From: Lachnospiraceae bacterium
GTDB taxonomy: Bacteria > Bacillota_A > Clostridia > Lachnospirales > Lachnospiraceae
Length of the DNA stretch: 6,511 bases
NCBI GenBank assembly: GCA_004556565.1
Contig: SFGN01000111.1
Span: forward strand, 1-6,511
Reading direction: 5' to 3'
Below the pieces are notes generated by a model that saw only the letters and a list, made by a program, of their open reading frames with translations, searched no databases and was not told the origin of the DNA. Positions within the stretch are counted from its first letter, which is position 1; each line of letters starts with the position of its first letter. The position numbers were made by a program, and so were the translations under genes. This document shows positions 5,369 through 6,511 of this stretch, piece after piece.

Positions 5369-5842
5369 ATGAATTTATTCGCCGTCAGTTTCTTTGGACA
5401 CAGAGAAGTTGATGATCCGTTTTTGATTGAGCGACAGTTGGAATCCATCATCCGTGAACTGCTTCTTACCAAAGAATATGTCGAGTTCCTTGTAGGGCGA
5501 GACGGAGAATTTGACCAGCTTGTTTCATCAACGATTCGCAGATGCAAGCGAACCATACGGGATGATAACAGTTCTCTCGTTCTTGTACTACCATATATGA
5601 CGGCAGAATACCGGAACAATGAACAGTCATTTCATGAGTATTATGATGAAATTGAAATCTGTGTCGAATCTGCAGAAAAACACTTCAAGTCCGCCCACCA
5701 AGTTAGAAACCGGTCAATGGTTGACCGGTCGGATTTGGTTATTTTCTGTGTTGAACACAATTCTGGCGGAGCTTATCAGACCATGCAATATGCAAAAAAG
5801 GCAGGAGCAAAGATTATGAATCTGCCAGATGTACCTCGTTGA
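5369..5842 (+). CDS. SLOG-type (DUF1273/YpsA-like) predicted nucleotide-binding protein
   Basis: A 157-residue cytosolic protein with a Rossmann-like layout typical of the SLOG superfamily, which binds nucleotides or nucleotide-derived ligands. Seen: an opening strand with FFGHRE (residues 8-13), GRDGEFDQL (43-51) before a helix, the strand LVLVLPYM (70-77), and DRSDLVIFCVEHNSGGAYQT (119-138), in which the NSGGAYQT loop is the expected phosphate-binding turn before helix MQYAKKAGAKI. The start ATG 5369 has AAAGGAG nine bases upstream; an in-frame ATG at 5327 lies in the operator and has none. The next gene begins 32 bp after the stop, so the two probably form one transcript. SLOG proteins take part in signalling and in some phage-defence systems, but many are uncharacterised; no ligand or activity can be assigned here. 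Confidence 0.8.
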   Translation: MNLFAVSFFGHREVDDPFLIERQLESIIRELLLTKEYVEFLVGRDGEFDQLVSSTIRRCKRTIRDDNSSLVLVLPYMTAEYRNNEQSFHEYYDEIEICVESAEKHFKSAHQVRNRSMVDRSDLVIFCVEHNSGGAYQTMQYAKKAGAKIMNLPDVPR

Positions 5843-5874
5843 CTTTCGCATTATTTTTCTCGGAAAGGAAGAAC

Positions 5875-6441
5875 ATGAATAAAAAGAAACGAATAGCCAT
5901 TCTATTTGCCGTTATTATTGTTGTGGCAGTTGGAATCATAATTGCTGTGGCCTCACATCAGAAAAAGGAAATGGACTTCGATAAATTTGCTGACCGTTTT
6001 GAAAAGAGCGCAGAAGAAGTTCTTGGAGAAGATGTAAAGAAGGTCTCCAAAACAGAACTCGCAGCCACACTTACCTACGGAGATCAAAACGACAAGGATA
6101 ATAACATTTACTACCGTATCCTTAAAACCACCTTTTACGAAGGAGACCCAGCAGAAATCCACGGATTACATACCGAAGCTCTGAAAGTTCTTTTTCCGGT
6201 GGACAGCATGGACAGCTGTGAGGAAATGATGATTCAGGACTGGCCCGGCGCTCTATATAAGAAGGACGACACGGCATTTCTGTGCTGGACGTATTCTCCA
6301 GAAGTTACTTATGTTCTGGAATACACTCCAAGCAAAATTGATGATTCAGAAATTATCAAAATGGCAGAAAGTGCCGAACTTGTAGAATACATCATTCGCA
6401 CGATCAATGGTCGACCAGCACACCTCTCGATATATGGATAA
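5875..6441 (+). CDS. Membrane-anchored protein of unknown function, single N-terminal transmembrane helix
   Basis: A 188-residue product. A basic start (MNKKKR) and one long hydrophobic helix (about residues 7-27, ILFAVIIVVAVGIIIAVAS) suggest an uncleaved signal anchor, with the remaining 160 residues outside the cell. The outer part is acidic and mixed alpha/beta. The stretch TAFLCWTYSPEVTYVLEY followed by SEIIKMAES faintly recalls the end of DUF4367-type extracellular domains, a weak resemblance only. ATG 5875 is chosen for AAAGGA just upstream; an in-frame ATG at 5839 overlaps the preceding stop and would put a non-typical segment before the basic start. It follows the SLOG gene by 32 bp. 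Its last 30 or so codons overlap a coding-like frame on the other strand, so the C-terminus may be a chimeric tail. Confidence 0.7.
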   Translation: MNKKKRIAILFAVIIVVAVGIIIAVASHQKKEMDFDKFADRFEKSAEEVLGEDVKKVSKTELAATLTYGDQNDKDNNIYYRILKTTFYEGDPAEIHGLHTEALKVLFPVDSMDSCEEMMIQDWPGALYKKDDTAFLCWTYSPEVTYVLEYTPSKIDDSEIIKMAESAELVEYIIRTINGRPAHLSIYG

Positions 6442-6510
6442 AATCAGCTTTGCTCTTTCATACAGAACCTTCTCGTCAATGTTCTGCATCCGGCAAAGCA
6501 TTCGAATATT
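6346..6510 (-). CDS. Partial minus-strand gene entering from the right edge, possibly truncated mobile-element protein
   Basis: This frame is open from the window edge for 54 codons to TGA 6348-6346. Its beginning, with NIRMLCRMQ and then DEKVLYERAKLILSIYREV, reads as genuine protein. From memory it resembles small proteins of unknown function found in clostridial integrative elements; this was not checked. The last 15 or so residues (NDVFYKFGTFCHFDNF) look unlike a conserved family and are antisense to the end of the membrane-protein gene. The simplest view is that the original gene was cut at about 6385-6400 and now reads into its neighbour. The gene's start is outside the window. Confidence 0.45.
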   Translation of the reverse strand, partial: NIRMLCRMQNIDEKVLYERAKLILSIYREVCWSTIDRANDVFYKFGTFCHFDNF

Positions 6511-6511
6511 G

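Noticed and set aside
5221..5619. A 132-codon minus-strand frame opposite the SLOG gene
   Set aside because: Antisense to a clear SLOG protein and covering the divergent promoter; low-complexity, serine-rich product.
1..6511. CRISPR array, tRNA, rRNA or insertion sequence
   Set aside because: No regularly spaced repeats, no tRNA-like or rRNA sequence and no transposase were seen; the only recombinase is the hsdS-linked one.

Overview
The window looks like low-to-medium GC Bacillota DNA, most likely from a gut-type clostridium (Lachnospiraceae or Oscillospiraceae). This rests on strong GGAGG ribosome sites, extended TGnTATAAT promoters, and the style of the type I restriction-modification, XRE and mobile-element-type proteins. 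Genus and species cannot be fixed from sequence alone.

Left two thirds (1-4550): a type I restriction-modification locus built to change its DNA specificity. Reading leftward on the minus strand, the order is a small XRE regulator (4470-4258), hsdM (4169-2664), an hsdS gene cut short after its first half (2674-2171), a tyrosine recombinase (1351-356), and the start of a further hsdS gene that leaves the window (343-1). Between the truncated hsdS and the recombinase lies the missing second half of an HsdS protein, in the opposite orientation and with no start codon at its natural beginning (1440-2174, plus strand). The two halves meet the same 15-bp sequence, TAAACGAAAATTTAG, in inverted orientation (1444-1458 and 2179-2193), exactly at the conserved centre of HsdS. 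Inverting the segment between them would join the halves in frame into a 403-residue HsdS. The window therefore shows the half-subunit state of a phase-variable hsdS. The in-operon recombinase is the obvious candidate for the inverting enzyme. No hsdR is present in the window.

Middle (4471-4860): a promoter with a palindromic operator for the xre-hsdM-hsdS operon. Upstream of it is a stretch with no intact gene but several palindromes and the apparent remains of a small cysteine-rich reading frame broken by frameshifts. A clear rho-independent terminator closes a second XRE gene (5204-4878, minus strand).

Right (5205-6511): the second XRE gene is divergent from a plus-strand pair. The pair encodes a 157-residue SLOG-type predicted nucleotide-binding protein (5369-5842) and a 188-residue single-pass membrane protein (5875-6441). 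The divergent promoter carries two related 19-bp operator-like sequences 32 bp apart. At the right edge a minus-strand frame that looks truly coding runs into the 3' end of the membrane-protein gene, suggesting a recombination junction. Together these are features of an accessory or defence-island region.
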